From contig NC_056005.1 of the NCBI RefSeq assembly GCF_018446385.1, forward strand, positions 92,594,984 through 92,658,983: a stretch of 64,000 bases of DNA, written 5' to 3'. The notes under the pieces are model-generated. The model was not told the origin of the DNA, did not search any database, and saw only the letters and a program-made list of their open reading frames with translations. This document shows, in pieces, positions 9,759 through 21,512 of the stretch. Both the position numbers and the translations under genes were made by a program. The stretch's first letter is position 1, and each line of letters starts with the position of its first letter. The stretch comes from Zingiber officinale (lineage: Eukaryota > Streptophyta > Magnoliopsida > Zingiberales > Zingiberaceae).

Positions 9759-11030
9759 ATGGCACGAGGACGCCCAGCTAGAAGGGCAACAGCCACTGAG
9801 CCCCAGCATGAGGCAGGCAGTTCAGTGCCTCCCCCAGACCTTACAGCATTAGTGGCTCAGTTACAGCAGCAGCTAGCTGAACAGCAACAGGAGATAGTCA
9901 CCTTAAAGGCTAATCAGCATAATACTCCCACAGTCACCCCGGAACCAAACCTAACAACGCCAGTAGTCTTAGAGGTTCCACCAGTCCAGCCTACAGCACC
10001 AGTAGCCCCAGCAACAGAGACAAGAAGAGAAGCTTATCTGATCCAGTGGCAGAGAGTCAAGCCCGAGAACTTCTCTAGCACCAGTGAACCATGGGATGCT
10101 CAAGCCTGGTTCAAAACACTGGAGAGTACGATGGAGCTTCTGGACTGGCCAGAACATGAGAAGGTGAAGTGCGCCTCCTTCTGTCTGACAGGAGATGCAC
10201 GTATGTGGTGGGAGAGAATTAGAGTGAAGCGCCCAGTAAACCAGATGACATGGGATGACTTCGAGAAGGAGTTCTTTGAGGAATTCTTTCACATGCGGGT
10301 TACAAACCGCCACTACGACGAGTTCACTGAGTTTCGTCAGGGCAACCTTTCAGAAAATGAAAGGATTGGTGCGGTAGTTCAATAATAATTCTCTAGTGGA
10401 AAGAACGAGTCCGGTTGATGCTCAAGATGCTGAGGCCGGAAATAGCAATGAACGTGGCTGGCGGCGTTCATAGGCCGCAAACCACCGAAGAACTAGTCAG
10501 CAGTGCTCTGACCACCGAGCACTACCAGAACAGTATCAAGCAGCAGAAGCAAGTTCTCTCAGAGTCCAAGGGACAAGGAGGCTCAGGTACTCAGAAACAC
10601 CAGGGCCACAGCTCCCACGGCTCTAACTGGAAAGGGAACTCCAGCAACAAGCGCAAACCAGGGAGTTATCCAAAAGGAGGACCAGCCAGCAAGCAGCCCA
10701 GTTATCCAAAGTGTGCTACTTGTGGGAAATTCCATCCTGGAGTTTGTCGTAAGGGCACACGAGGATGCTTTGAGTGTGGACAGGAAGGGCATATGGCTAA
10801 GCAGTGCCCGAACAAGACTAGTCTTCCTCTACCCCAGCCGATTCAGTATGGAGGCCAGCCAGCTCAGTTACATCAGATGCAGGCCACTCTAGATGGTCCA
10901 CACATCAGCCAGGGCAGACTAGAAGCCCCTCCAGCTACGACAAATGCACGGATCTACTCACTGACCAGAGAGGACGTAGCAAATGCCTCGACAGTTGTTA
11001 CAAGTCAGATTAGTATTTTACAGCAAAGTA
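9759..11030 (+). pseudogene. Gypsy 1 gag (frameshifted)
   Basis: Gag is the RNA-binding capsid protein. The likely start is the ATG at 9759 (MARGRPARRATATEP); an upstream in-frame ATG lies at 9738. A Gln-rich coiled stretch LVAQLQQQLAEQQQEIV is followed by the retrotransposon gag domain with AWFKTLESTMELLDWPEHE and DARMWWERI. The frame stops at 10383, inside a 37-bp stretch resembling a copia LTR. It resumes in another frame from 10415 through a serine/glycine-rich linker. A CATCGKFHPGVC cluster and a classic zinc knuckle follow, CFECGQEGHMAKQC at 10766-10806. The zinc ligands are intact. Confidence 0.88.
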
Positions 11031-11434
11031 CAACTGTCTTATTCGATACTGGGGCAACCCATTCATATATATCCAGGGCATTTGCAAAGAAATTAGCGAT
11101 ACCCCCAGAGGTACTCAGTAGTCAGTTTCTGACAACGCTACCGTCAGGAGAAATTATGGCATCCACGCACTGGCTCAGAGCCGTGCCAATCATTATAGCA
11201 GACAGAGAACTTTTTTGTGATCTGATAGTGCTAAATATGACGGACTACGATGTCATCTTCGGAATGGACTTCTTGATCAGATACGGTGCCTCCATCGAGT
11301 GTCGTAAGCAGAAAGTCGTATTCCAACTCAAGCGTATACGCTCGAGTTTATCGGAGAACCCAAGAGAAAAGCCAAGAAATTTCTCTCACTATGAAGGCAC
11401 AGAGTTAATGGATTCAGGATGTATGGGATTTTAG
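11031..11434 (+). pseudogene. Gypsy 1 aspartic protease
   Basis: The gag frame runs on into a retropepsin-like domain: VLFDTGATHSYISRAFAKKL with the catalytic DTG at 11045-11053, then DLIVLNMTDYDVIFGMDFL. The protease would cut the polyprotein inside the particle. The frame stops at 11432-11434, before the reverse transcriptase, although pol is normally continuous with it. The domain looks intact up to that point. Confidence 0.85.
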
Positions 11435-12390
11435 CACACGTAGTCAGTACCAGACAGATCGACACCTAGCAGAGGTCCGAGTCGTATGTGACTACCCAGA
11501 GTCTTCCCCGAAGAGTTACAAGGCTTAGCACCAGACATGGAGATAGAATTTGAGATAGAGCTCATTCCCAGACAAATCCTATCTCCAAAGCACCTTACCG
11601 CATTGCTCCAGCAGAATGAAGGAACTTCATGAGCAACTCTGAGTTGCTTGACAAGGGCTTCATCCGTCCTAGTCACTCACCATGGGAGCACCTGTATTGT
11701 TCGTGAAGAAGAAAGACGGGAGCATGCTCCTGTGTATAGACTACCGCACCGAACCAAGTCACAATCAAGAAGGTATCCTCTTCCCGCAATAGATGACCTG
11801 TTTGACCACTAAAGGAGCGAAGGTGTTCTAAAATAGACCTCGGATCAGGTTATCATCAGTGAATGTTAAAGAAGGGGACATACCCAATACAGAGATTCGG
11901 GACTAGATACGGACATTACGAGTTCGTAGTCATGCCCTTTGGCGTGACATGCTCCACTACTTTCATGGACCTTATGAACAGGTATTCGGAGAATATTTAG
12001 ATAGGTTCGTTATCGTGTTCATCGATGACATCCTTATCTATTCCGAACTCGGGAAGAACACACGCACTGAGAATAAGATTGCAGACCCTTCAGCAGAATC
12101 AGCTGTACGCCAAGTTCACCAAATGTGAATTTTGGCTAGATCAGGTGTCCTTCCTGGGTCACATCATCTCAAAGGATGGTATCATAGTAGACCCCAGTAA
12201 GATAGAAGCTGTGAGCAACTGGAAAAGACCCAAGAACGCCAGTGAAATCAGAAGCTTTCTGGGATTAGCAGGTTAATACAGAAGATTCGTAGAGGACTTC
12301 TCCAGGATAGCCTCCCCACTGACAGCTCTCACCAGGAAGAACAGAAAATTTCAGTGGACAGAGGACTGTGAGAATAGCTTCAGCGAGCTA
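11435..12390 (+). pseudogene. Gypsy 1 reverse transcriptase (multiple frameshifts)
   Basis: Fragments in all three frames match the chromovirus RT: a degraded finger start (EIEFEIELIPRQI), VKKKDGS at about 11700, FIDDIL with both catalytic aspartates at 12018-12035, and [20 protein letters not shown] with IRSFLGLAG up to 12276. At least four frame changes and small deletions lie between these. No functional polymerase can be made. Confidence 0.85.
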
Positions 12391-12810
12391 AAAAGGAGAT
12401 TGACCAGTGCACCTATTCTGACTCTACCAGAAAACGCAGACAGCTTTGATATATATAGTGATGCCTCTAAGTTGGGACTAGGAGCAGTGCTGATGCAAGA
12501 TGGCAAGGTAATCGCCTATGCCTCCAGACAACTCAAGGAATATGAGAAGAATTACCCTACTCATGACCTTGAGCTTGCAGCAGTAGTGTTCGCTCTCAAA
12601 ATTTGGAGACATTACTTGTATGGAGCTCAGTGCAGAGTGTATACAGATCATCAGAGTTTAAAGTACTTCTTCACTCAGAAGGATCTAAATATGCGACAGC
12701 GCAGATGGCTAGAGCTGGTCAAGGACTACGATATAGACATCCTCTACCACCCAGGAAAGGCAAATAGGGTAGCAGATGCACTTAGCAGAAAGTCCAGTGC
12801 TGCCCTATTA
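12391..12810 (+). pseudogene. Gypsy 1 RNase H domain
   Basis: An open stretch (12400-13167 overall) contains [18 protein letters not shown], the acidic start of gypsy RNase H, then [32 protein letters not shown] and the final ADALSRK. It would degrade template RNA during reverse transcription. This part looks undamaged. Confidence 0.88.
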
Positions 12811-13059
12811 TCTTTAGCAGCCATGTCACCGCCCCTACAAAAGGAGATCTCAGATTTCGGTCTTGAGCTCATAGTCGGACAACTCTCTACTATGACATTA
12901 GAGTCTACCTTGCTCGGTGACATCCAGACAGCTCAGGAGCAGGATCCTGAAATTCAGAGAATCAAGCCAGGTTTAGCAGAATCAGAAGGTGGAGAGTTCA
13001 GAATATCAGATAGCGGGGTATTATATTTTGGTGATGACATTATGCGCTCCGGATCGGAA

Positions 13060-14319
13060 GAACTACGAAGAAAGATTTTAGATGAGGCTCACAAGACTCC
13101 CTATGCGATGCATCCTGCTCCACCAAATGTATCGGGACTTGAAGAAACGTTTTGGTGGCCTGGATGAAGAGAGACATCGCCGATATGTCAAGACCGCCTA
13201 ACCCGCCGAGGGTTAAGGCGAACATCGAGACCGTGGGAGTTTTGCATCATGATACCGAATGGAAGTGGGAGGATATTTCCATGGATTTCATAGTGGGATT
13301 ACCGAACCACGAATGGTTTTGATACCATCCGGGTAGTCGACAGATTGACCAAATCAGCCCACTTCTTAGCTATCAGGATATCCTACTCTATGGAACAGCT
13401 AGCACAGTTGTATCTCAAGGAGATCATTAGATTACATGGAGTCCCACGAACCATTATTTCAGACAGAGATAGTAGGTTCACGTCACACTTCTGGGAGTGT
13501 GTACAGACAGCTTTAGGCACGAAGTTAAAGTTTAGCACAGCCTTCCATCCTCAGACAGATGGACAGACGGAGCGGGTAAATCAGGTACTCGAAGATATGC
13601 TCCGAGCATGTGCCCTAGATTTCAAAGGAAGTTGGTGCAAATATCTGAGTCTAGCAAAATTTGCATACAACAACAGCTATCAGGCCACTATCGGTATGGC
13701 ACCTTATGAGGCTCTCTATGGGCGGAGGTGTAGATCTCCAATCTGCTGGTATGAGAGTGGTGAACAAAAAGAACTAGAACTTCAGACAGATCTAGTGGCA
13801 GATACCACAGCAGCTATACAGCAGATCCGCCAGAGGATAGAGACATCTCAGAGCCGCCAGAAAAGCTATGCTGATACACGGCGCAGACCCTTAGAGTTTT
13901 CAGTTGGGGATTCAGTGTTCCTCAGAGTAGCTCCCATGAAGGGAGTAATGCGTTTTGGGAAGAAGGGTAAGCTAAGTCCCAGATATGTGGGACCATACCT
14001 TATCAGCAGAAGAGTGGGCAAGGTAGCATATGAGCTAGAGCTACCCCAGGAAATGTCAGCTGTCCACAATGTATTTCATGTCTCTATGCTGAAGAAGCAT
14101 ACCCCAGACGCCACCCAGGTGATTGAGCCCCAGTCGGTACATATCCGCGAGGACCTCAGCTATGACAGTCGGCCTATTCAGATAATAGACCAAGCAGTTA
14201 AGAAATTACGGAACAAGGAAGTACCATTAGTCAAAGTTATTTGGCACAGTCACACAGCAGAAGAGGCAACATGGGAGACAGAAGTCAGCATGAGACAGAA
14301 GTACCCAGAGTTATTCTAA
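13060..14319 (+). pseudogene. Gypsy 1 integrase with C-terminal chromodomain
   Basis: The zinc-binding N-terminus is damaged. A frameshift follows ETFWWPG at 13167, and the region that normally holds the cysteine pair is shortened and scrambled (13170-13260). From 13345 the core is open: D in [12 protein letters not shown] in TIISDRDSRFTSHFW, and E in TDGQTERVNQ, the D,D,E triad. The C-terminus has GPYLISRRVGKVAYELELP and a chromodomain at about 14143-14316 (LRNKEVPLVKVIWHSH, EEATWETE). Chromodomains of this lineage are thought to steer insertion toward heterochromatin. Confidence 0.9.
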
Positions 14320-14340
14320 GTTCAAGGACGAACTTTTTAT

Positions 14341-14354
14341 AAGGTATGGGGGAT
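14341..14354 (+). other. Gypsy 1 polypurine tract
   Basis: AAGGTATGGGGGAT ends exactly where the 3' LTR begins. It primes plus-strand synthesis. Confidence 0.75.
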
Positions 14355-16724
14355 TGTAACGCCCAAAAATTCTCGAAACTATTTTAGAAATATTCTATGA
14401 TTTTTCTGGGATTTTAGAATATTTTTATGGAATTTAGCGAAAGTAGCAAAAATAAATAGAAAACGAAAATAGCCTACGCGGGAATTGAACCCGAGACCTA
14501 GCGAACCCTATGACTTATAGATAGCTTTAGTAAACCAAGTGAACCCAGCAGGGCCGTGCTGAAAGAAAAGGGAGGCAATTAAATTTATATTAGAGTTGGG
14601 TGAAATTACCCACTTAATATAAATAGAAAATTTAAGTGGGGTTTGGTTTATTTTGTTTGGTTCGGCAACTTCTCCTCCACTCCAACCCTCACCGCCGACG
14701 CCCCTTCTCCCTCCTCTTTTTCTCTCGGCGCACCAAGCCTAGGGCCCCAGGAGCACCTTCCGGCGACGACTCCGACACGAGGACGCTCCCCTCCGCGAGA
14801 GGAACGCTTAGACGCGAGAAGATCGTCGAAAGAATCGTCTCCTCCGGAAATCTAGCGATTAGAATCGTAAGAAACTTTGAATAGGAGGTAAGAAACCCCT
14901 CACCTGCAGTATAAGTAGCTTCCGTTTGAATGCATGCTTTTAGATTAGTTATACTCGGATTTTTGTTGACATCTAGGGTGTATTTAACCCTCCTCGCAGC
15001 TTTAGGGATTAGTCGAGCAACTCTAGATGGGCCGGACGCATTTGCCCTCTTCAGTTTGAGGTGTTAGACGTTGTCGGGTGCCTAGAGGTGGTCTCCCTAC
15101 TAGAGAGGAGAGTTAGAGCACACCAAATGCTCAATAAAAAGATTAGGACTGCTTTTGATTCAGTGGGCATTTATTCAGCTCAGTCAAATGTCGTATAGAC
15201 GTATTGATCCAGTTAATTAGCTTTATTACAGCTTTCATGGGACTAGATGTCCAACGGGTGGGCTCCCACAGTCGCCTCTAGGTTCAGACAACCTAGCTCT
15301 AGGTTCAGATAACCTAGAAACGACTAAATAAAACAGTACAGCTATTCAGTATTTTATTTTCAGCAGTGGCACTGTACAGGATCATATATCCATTGGGTTG
15401 GACTCCCACAGTCGTCCCTAGGTTCAGATAACCTAGTAAACCCTACTAGATTCGAAACTTGCAATCCCGGGTTAGCTAGGGATGCGCGCACAGCACGTAC
15501 AGTTGTCAGGACCCTCAGCAGCATGATTATTATTTTAATCTACTTATGTATACAATTTTCAAAACTCTCAGTCACCTATGTGATCAGGATTTAATTCAGT
15601 ATCAGCTTAGTTTAGTTCAGTTTCAGGTTCAGTTTAGTTCTTCCTGAGTGATACCATGAGTTAGCTCCATGCTTAGATTTTGATATGCATGCTATGTTTC
15701 AGTATTTGTGCTTAGTAACTTTGCTATGTCATGCTTATCTATGTTCAGTACGTATTTCAAATAGCATGTTTTCAAAACATAAATTGCATCGTGTGCATGT
15801 TTTGTGAGGTAGCCGGTTTCTTACTAAGCTTTAAGCTTACAGATACATTTTCCTTATACTGCAGATAAAGGTAAAGGGAAAATGGACTAGAGGAGGCTGG
15901 AGGACAATGCGATGAAGATGTGTGTGGAAGGAACTTGGAATAAAAGATCTTAGGGATCTAACAAGCTTTATTTATGCATTAGAACTTTCAGCAAAATTAG
16001 TTAACTGTTAGAACTTTAATATTCTACACATAGTACATTTGCATGCCATGAATTAGTGAACCATGCGTGATATCATGTTTAAAATGTTAGCTAATACATG
16101 TTAAAAATGTTTCTAGCTGTTATAGACTTGATGTGTATGAGTTGGGCACGAAATAGTACTGAAATCGTGGGTTCGATTCAAATCGAACCCGATCGATCTA
16201 CGATCGATCGATTGTTGTGCCAACGATCGGTCACCGACCAACCAACCGCAACAGAGTTAGCGTCTATTATGGATCGGTCACCACCGATCCGATGCGAAGA
16301 GTACAGAGCTCACCGACGGTCACCGACCAATCGGTGAGCCACCGATCGGCTGCCGATCGATCACAGACTCCGGATCGGTCCAGACCGATCCACCGCATAC
16401 GTACAATATAGCATGGATCGGTCACCGACCGATCCTTTAGTGCTTCCTATCAAGCTGGATCGATCACTGGATCGATCCGACAGCCCAATCGATTCATGGA
16501 TCGATTGAAATGCCTAGTTACAGCTAGCAGGACATCCGAGAGGCATAGATTATCTTTCCTAGCATGTGTACAACTCCTAGGTACACCTAGAATATTAAGT
16601 TCAGATTTTACAGTAATCATCATAGTAAAATTTTAATCAATCCAAATTTCCGCAATAGTAATTTAGCACAGCATAATGTAGCGATCGGCCTCACAGCCTA
16701 GTCAGTAGAAGGCGGGTCGTTACA
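14355..16724 (+). repeat. Gypsy 1 3' LTR (2370 bp)
   Basis: It starts TGTAACGCCCAAAAATTC and ends GGGTCGTTACA. It is almost identical to the 5' LTR except for scattered changes, a deletion near 14433 and the strongly altered patch at about 16165-16450. Confidence 0.93.
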
Positions 16725-17157
16725 GCGCCTTTCTCTCGAAAGGCGCAAGGGAGCCTTCAATACCATTGAACGCGCCTTCAGCAACTACTGCCGAGCTCTA
16801 AACTTCTCCTTTGGCTCTTCTGCTGCTCCGCTCACTTGGATGATTTCGGCCATCCGGAATAGAGCTCACTCGAATCCATTTTTCAACCTTCTCCTCGAGT
16901 AGGCTTCTTCCCCTACTTCTCATCCCTTGAACACCGCGCATATCCTTCTCGTCCATCAGTGTACTCTTCTGCAACACCTGGCCCCTCAAATGCACTAAGT
17001 CCGTCGGCTCCTTTCCTGTGCTATCCTTCTCACTAGCTGCGTCTTCCGCTCGACTTCTTGTGTTCCTAAGCTCCTACACACTTAGACACAATGATTAAAC
17101 ACAACAGGATCTAACTGAATTTGGTTGACCAAATCAAAACTACTCGGGGTACTTACA

Positions 17158-17171
17158 ATCTCCCCCTTTTT
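17158..17171 (-). other. Polypurine tract of gag-only element 1
   Basis: The - strand reads AAAAAGGGGGAGAT directly before the 3' LTR start. Confidence 0.7.
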
Positions 17172-18360
17172 GATGTACATCAACCCAAATTCAAGTTAGA
17201 GTTAAAAATACAATAACATAAAAGTAGATAACAAATTGTTTGCAAAAATAAGTAAAAAAAATGCTTGCAAACAAATAAAAAAAATTCTAAATCTTACCTA
17301 CCCCTAAACTTGTACTTATATCTCCCCCTTTAATCACATCAAAACAGATTTAGGAAAAATAAAATAAATTTTTTTGAAATAAAATTTAAAATATATTTCT
17401 AGGAGTAGTCTACACAAATAACTAGAAAGAATTTTCAACAGAAGTCTAAGGGATAAAAAAATTAAGAATTTTGAAAAAATCTGAAAATTTTTATACTAGT
17501 TGAATAGTCATAAAAAAATTTAAATAATATTGAAATTATTTTAAGTGAAAAACTAAAAAAAAAACTTCTATTTCAGTTAGTTAATTAAATATTTATTTCA
17601 ATAATCAGCTTCTAGGCTGTGGCGAGGCACTAGACTTTCTTGAATATTGGAACAACAACCACTTCTAGACAAAGCCTTTTAAAAAAAATTAAATATTCAA
17701 TTTTCTTCCTGAACATTCTAGGTCTATCTTTCAAAAACATAACACTTTAATCTGAGCATGTTTTTAGAACCCGATATAAGTTCCTACCTACTAGGTTCAT
17801 TAAAATTTTTTTAGGGATATATTTCTGTGATATTTTCTAATTTGGCCCTAGCGATTTCTAATGTACCAGTTGATTTTACTATAATTTCTAAATCTTGGGT
17901 TTTGATAGTAATTAGAACATGCATGGTTATCTTTCAATCTCTCTATTTGTATTTTTAATTTTTCGTTTTCTAATTTCAAATTATCGAACAATTATAGTGG
18001 ACATGCATTGATTAATTGTCTTTTCAAGTCCATATTTTTTTTTCTAACTTTTACATTTTTTTAGAAAGTATTTTGATAAATTTAAAAGATTATTTGGGAG
18101 ATAGTGCGTGTACCTCACTTATCTCATGTTCTGATGCTCTTCCTTCATCGGAGCTTTCCTATGATGATCCTCTCTCTTCATCAATGCTCATCTCTGAGCC
18201 GCTTTCATCTTCCTTTTGATGGTCTGTCATTAGGGCTAGTCTGGCATAAGCTGTAATCTCGGATTCTGATGTTGACGTTTCATTCCACATCACCTTCAAG
18301 GTTTTAAGCTTCAATTTCATTGGTCTTTTGCTTGTCCTTGTCCTTTTTCTTTAGTTTTGG
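17172..18360. other. AT-rich non-coding spacer of gag-only element 1
   Basis: AT-rich sequence with stops in every frame between gag and the polypurine tract, where a copia element would carry pol. A degraded acidic tail of gag (Ser/Asp/Glu-rich on the - strand) is discernible near 18120-18300. Confidence 0.7.
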
Positions 18361-19246
18361 GCAGTCATCTTTGATGTGTCATTCTCCTTGGCAGTTATAG
18401 CATCGGACGTTTCTTTTGTTTCGAAAGTGCTTCTTTCCTTGCGACTTATTAAATTTATTAGATTTAATGAATTTACTAAATTTTCTTACCATTAGAGCTA
18501 CTTCATCTTCATCAATTGACGCTTCAGAGTCTGGATCGTCCGTTTTTCCCTTCAGGGCAATGTTCTGATTATGCTCTCTTTTCATCTCTGCTCTAGATTC
18601 ATGAAGTTCAAAGGTGAAAAAAGATTTTCTAAAGAACTAACTTTGAGATCTTTAGATATATAAAACGAGTCGACTATAAAGGTCCACTCGAGTGTCTTAG
18701 GAAATGCATTTAAAGTGTACCTTAATGAATCTCGGTTCATTACCTTTTCTCTGAGATTCGTGAGTCCAGTGATGAGTTCTTTAATCCTTGAGTGCAGATG
18801 TGCAACCATTTCTCTTTCTTACGTCTGGAGGTTCATCAGTTGGTTCTAGAGCAGATCCCATCTCGTAAGCTTTGCTTCAGAAGTTTCTTCGTGAAGCTCC
18901 AGGAACTTCTCCCAAAGTTCCTTTGCTGATTTGTAATCTCTGATTTTCTTTACTTCCTAGGGTGGAAGTACGTTGAGTAGGTGGAACTTGGTTCTTCCGT
19001 TCACTATGAAGTTTGCTTACTCTTTCTTAGTCCATTGGTATTCTTTCTTTTCATTTTCTTGTGGATTTTTGGGATCTAGAAAATCATATTTAATTATCAA
19101 AAGAATTTCAAAATCAATTTTAAAAAAAATATCTCCATGCATTTCTTCCATAATGCGAATTCTCTCTCGAACTTCGTCGGGTAGATGCTCGGTCTGACCA
19201 TCGTTTTGGTGCTTCAATCGGCGGTTAGTCCTTCTGAGGTGTTCTA
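18361..19246 (-). pseudogene. Gag of gag-only element 1 (broken)
   Basis: On the - strand from 19259 the gag N-terminus is visible in part (LEHLRRTNRRLKHQNDGQ, later FDFEILLIIKYDFLDP). The UBN2-type core lies at 18809-18582 (LHSRIKELITGLTNLREK, ISKDLKVSSLENLF). A basic linker follows (KFIKSNKFNKSQGKKHFRNK) and then the zinc knuckle at about 18411-18367, CYNCQGE-stop-HIKDDC, where a glycine codon has become TGA. No protease or pol follows. Confidence 0.82.
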
Positions 19247-19258
19247 GCTTTGATACCA
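19247..19258 (-). other. Primer-binding site of gag-only element 1
   Basis: The - strand reads TGGTATCAAAGC right after the 5' LTR end, one base off the initiator-Met match. Confidence 0.8.
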
Positions 19259-19260
19259 CT

Positions 19261-21512
19261 TGTTGGACCAGGTTGGGCCGACAAGAGGGGGGTGAATTGC
19301 TTGCAAGAAGAAAACAAAATTCCTTCCCGTTCTTTTGACTTGTATTAGTAGCACAATTCTAACTAAGCAACAACAATAGATGAAATAACAACTTAAAAGA
19401 AAAATAAGTAAGAGACTACAATTTTTACTTGGTTACAACCTAGGTGGTTATTAATGTTGGATCGAGAAGCGCTAGAGGGGGGGGGGGGTGAATAGCGCTC
19501 GTGGCTTTCACTTGTTCGATTTTAAGACGTATCGAGAATAAACGCCCACATTTGTTGGTATCAGAAATAATCAAAGGAAACAAACACACAATCACAAAGA
19601 CTCCAAGATTTACTTGGTTCGGAGCCTAGGGCGACTCCTACTCTAAGGCCCACATTTGTTGAACGTTTACTTTGGACAACAATTATAATTCTGAAAAAGT
19701 GTTACAAATTAAGTACAATGAAAGCTATAATAAACTTTATACCGACAATAAAAATACTCAATTTGAAGCTCCTGGTTATCGGGGACTTACTACAACCTTT
19801 CTGGATCATCTATTGCGCAACACGAAGAAGAATGATTGCTTGGAAGTTGTTATCCTAAGTTGTTGGTCGAGATAGCCTTAAATAGGCTGTTAAGGGTGCC
19901 TCAAAGCCTCTTGAAGGCGCCTCCATTACTGCCGAGTCAGCCGCGCGGATGAGCGCTAAACAAGTCGCCGCTGATCCACTTGAGGGCGCCTTCAACCTCC
20001 TTGAAGGCGCCTTCAATGCCGTCCGAGGCGCCTCAAGCTTCGCTGCTCGTGCTTCTTTTGCCTTGCACCCGAGGCGCCTCCAAGCTCCATAAGGGTGCCT
20101 CAAGTATTGTTCATCAGAGGCATAAGGCGCTCTTTTGTCCCTGCAAGATGGGTTAGTCCACAAAACAACTATATATCCTTTTAAACAAAGTTAGCACATT
20201 ATAAACATAATAACAGAAGATATTTTGACAGTCTCTGAACTGTCCGGTTCTGACTTCGGATTTCCAGCCTGAAACCCTAGGTCGAACCGACGCCTACTAT
20301 TCCCTCTTCCAGGGAATGTGTCCTCACCTACTCCACTCAGGAGAAGTTACCTTTTGCCAGTTCGACCCTCCAGACCGACTGGACTTTTGCTTAGCGTCTA
20401 GTGCTTTCGGTCTTCATGCTGGACGTCCGGTCCATGACCCGTCCAGACTTCCACCTGGTTCGCGACACCAGGATTTCAACCTAGGGTTACCGCCCCTTAG
20501 GATTTTTGCCCTAAGCTCCGACCCTCCAAGACTTTCTGCCTAGGGTTACCACCCCCTAGGACCTAGGGTTACTGCCCCCTAGGGTTTTCCACTTACCTAA
20601 CTGCAGCTAGGACTTTTGCCTAAGAAACCTTAGGACTTTCCTGCAAAGCTCATTCAACATATCAAATAACAAAACACCCTAACTTTGAACCCTTTGACAT
20701 AATCAAAACATAGGTTCTATCGTCGGATGCTTCCTGCACCAACAATTAATCCAAGGCGGTTGCAAAGCTCTACTAAAAATGTCTCCTTTGATGAAGGCGG
20801 AGAAGCCTCTTACACTCTTTGAAAAGCTTAGAAAGTTGTTAGGAAGTTAATATAGAAGTTGTTATATTTTTCCTAGGTCCAGGAGTCTTTTTATAGCCTC
20901 TGAAAAAACTTATTCGAGGTTGGAAGACTCCTTCAATAGGGTGGAAGGCGCCTCCAGCGTGGGAAATCCTATCGGTGCGAAGATAAAGTTTATCTTCGCA
21001 ACGGTCACTGTTTGAAGGCACCTTCAAGGTGTTGAAGGCTCCTTCCATAGAGGCTCGAAGGCGCCTTCAAGGGTTGAAGGTGCCTTCCTCCCGAAAGGCG
21101 TGAGGGCGCCTTTAATACCATTGAAGGCGCCTTTAGCAGCTGCTACTGAGCTCCAAACTTCTCCTTTGGCTCTTCTGCTGCTCCGCTTGCTTGGATGATT
21201 TTAGCCATCCGGAATAGGGCTCACTTGAACCTATTTTCTGACCTTCTCCTCGAGTAAGCTTCCTCCCTGGCTTCTCATCCCTCGAACACCATGCACATCC
21301 TTCTCGTCTACCGATGTATTCTTCTGTAGCACCTCGTCCATCGGATGCACCGATCCCATCGACACCTTTCCCATACCATCCTTCTCACTAGCTACATTTT
21401 CCGCCTTACTTCTTGTGTTCCTAAGATTCTGCACACTTAGATACAATGATTAAATACAACAGGACCTAACTGAACTTGGTTGACCACATCAAAACTACCC
21501 GGGGTACTTACA
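19261..21512 (-). repeat. 5' LTR of gag-only element 1 (split by a solo LTR)
   Basis: The LTR consists of 19261-19454 plus 20750-21512, 957 bp in total. On + it starts TGTTGGACCAGGTTGGG and ends GGGGTACTTACA. A TATAAAAA box lies on the - strand at 20895-20888. GGCGCC-type palindromes are frequent around 20930-21125. Confidence 0.88.
19455..20744 (-). mobile_element. Solo LTR (1290 bp)
   Basis: TGTTGGATCGAG...CACCAACA is flanked by ATTAA at 19450-19454 and 20745-20749, with no internal region, so it is the product of recombination between two LTRs of a former element. On the - strand its end carries CCCCCCCTCTAGCGCTTC before CGATCCAACA, the same U5-end core as the gag-only elements. GGCGCC motifs cluster at 19910-20070. 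A repeated CCTAGGGTTACC motif occurs near 20480-20585. Confidence 0.88.

Larger units (their letters stand above)
7137..16724 (+). mobile_element. Gypsy 1: Ty3/gypsy chromovirus, Tekay/Del-like
   Basis: The element is 9588 bp with the TSD GCGCC at 7132-7136 and 16725-16729. It has two long LTRs, a perfect initiator-Met primer site, gag, protease, RT, RNase H, integrase and a C-terminal chromodomain in the standard gypsy order. LTRs of ~2.4 kb and the chromodomain type suggest the Tekay/Del lineage. Gag and RT are frameshifted and part of the integrase zinc region is deleted. The LTRs look nearly identical outside one ~300-bp patch, so the insertion is comparatively young. Confidence 0.93.
6608..17157 (-). 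repeat. 3' LTR of gag-only element 1 (split by gypsy 1)
   Basis: The LTR consists of 6608-7136 plus 16730-17157. On + it starts TGTTGGACCAAATTGGG and ends GGGGTACTTACA. Multiple GGCGCC palindromes occur in its centre, and gypsy 1 inserted at one of them. Confidence 0.88.
6608..21512 (-). mobile_element. Gag-only LTR retrotransposon 1, with two nested insertions
   Basis: The element has an exact 5-bp TSD, ATAGG, at 6603-6607 and 21513-21517. It carries two LTRs that are each 957 bp once their inserts are subtracted, and a 2103-bp internal region (17158-19260) with a broken copia-type gag. It landed in the reverse transcriptase of copia A right after the YVDG-IL catalytic motif. Gypsy 1 sits in its left LTR and a solo LTR in its right LTR. 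No pol is present. Confidence 0.88.

Noticed and set aside
20239..20543. Open frames with repeated CCTAGGGTTACC, possible gene or telomere-like repeat
   Set aside because: It lies within a solo LTR and recurs in the LTR at 35499-36838. The motif is not the plant telomere repeat.
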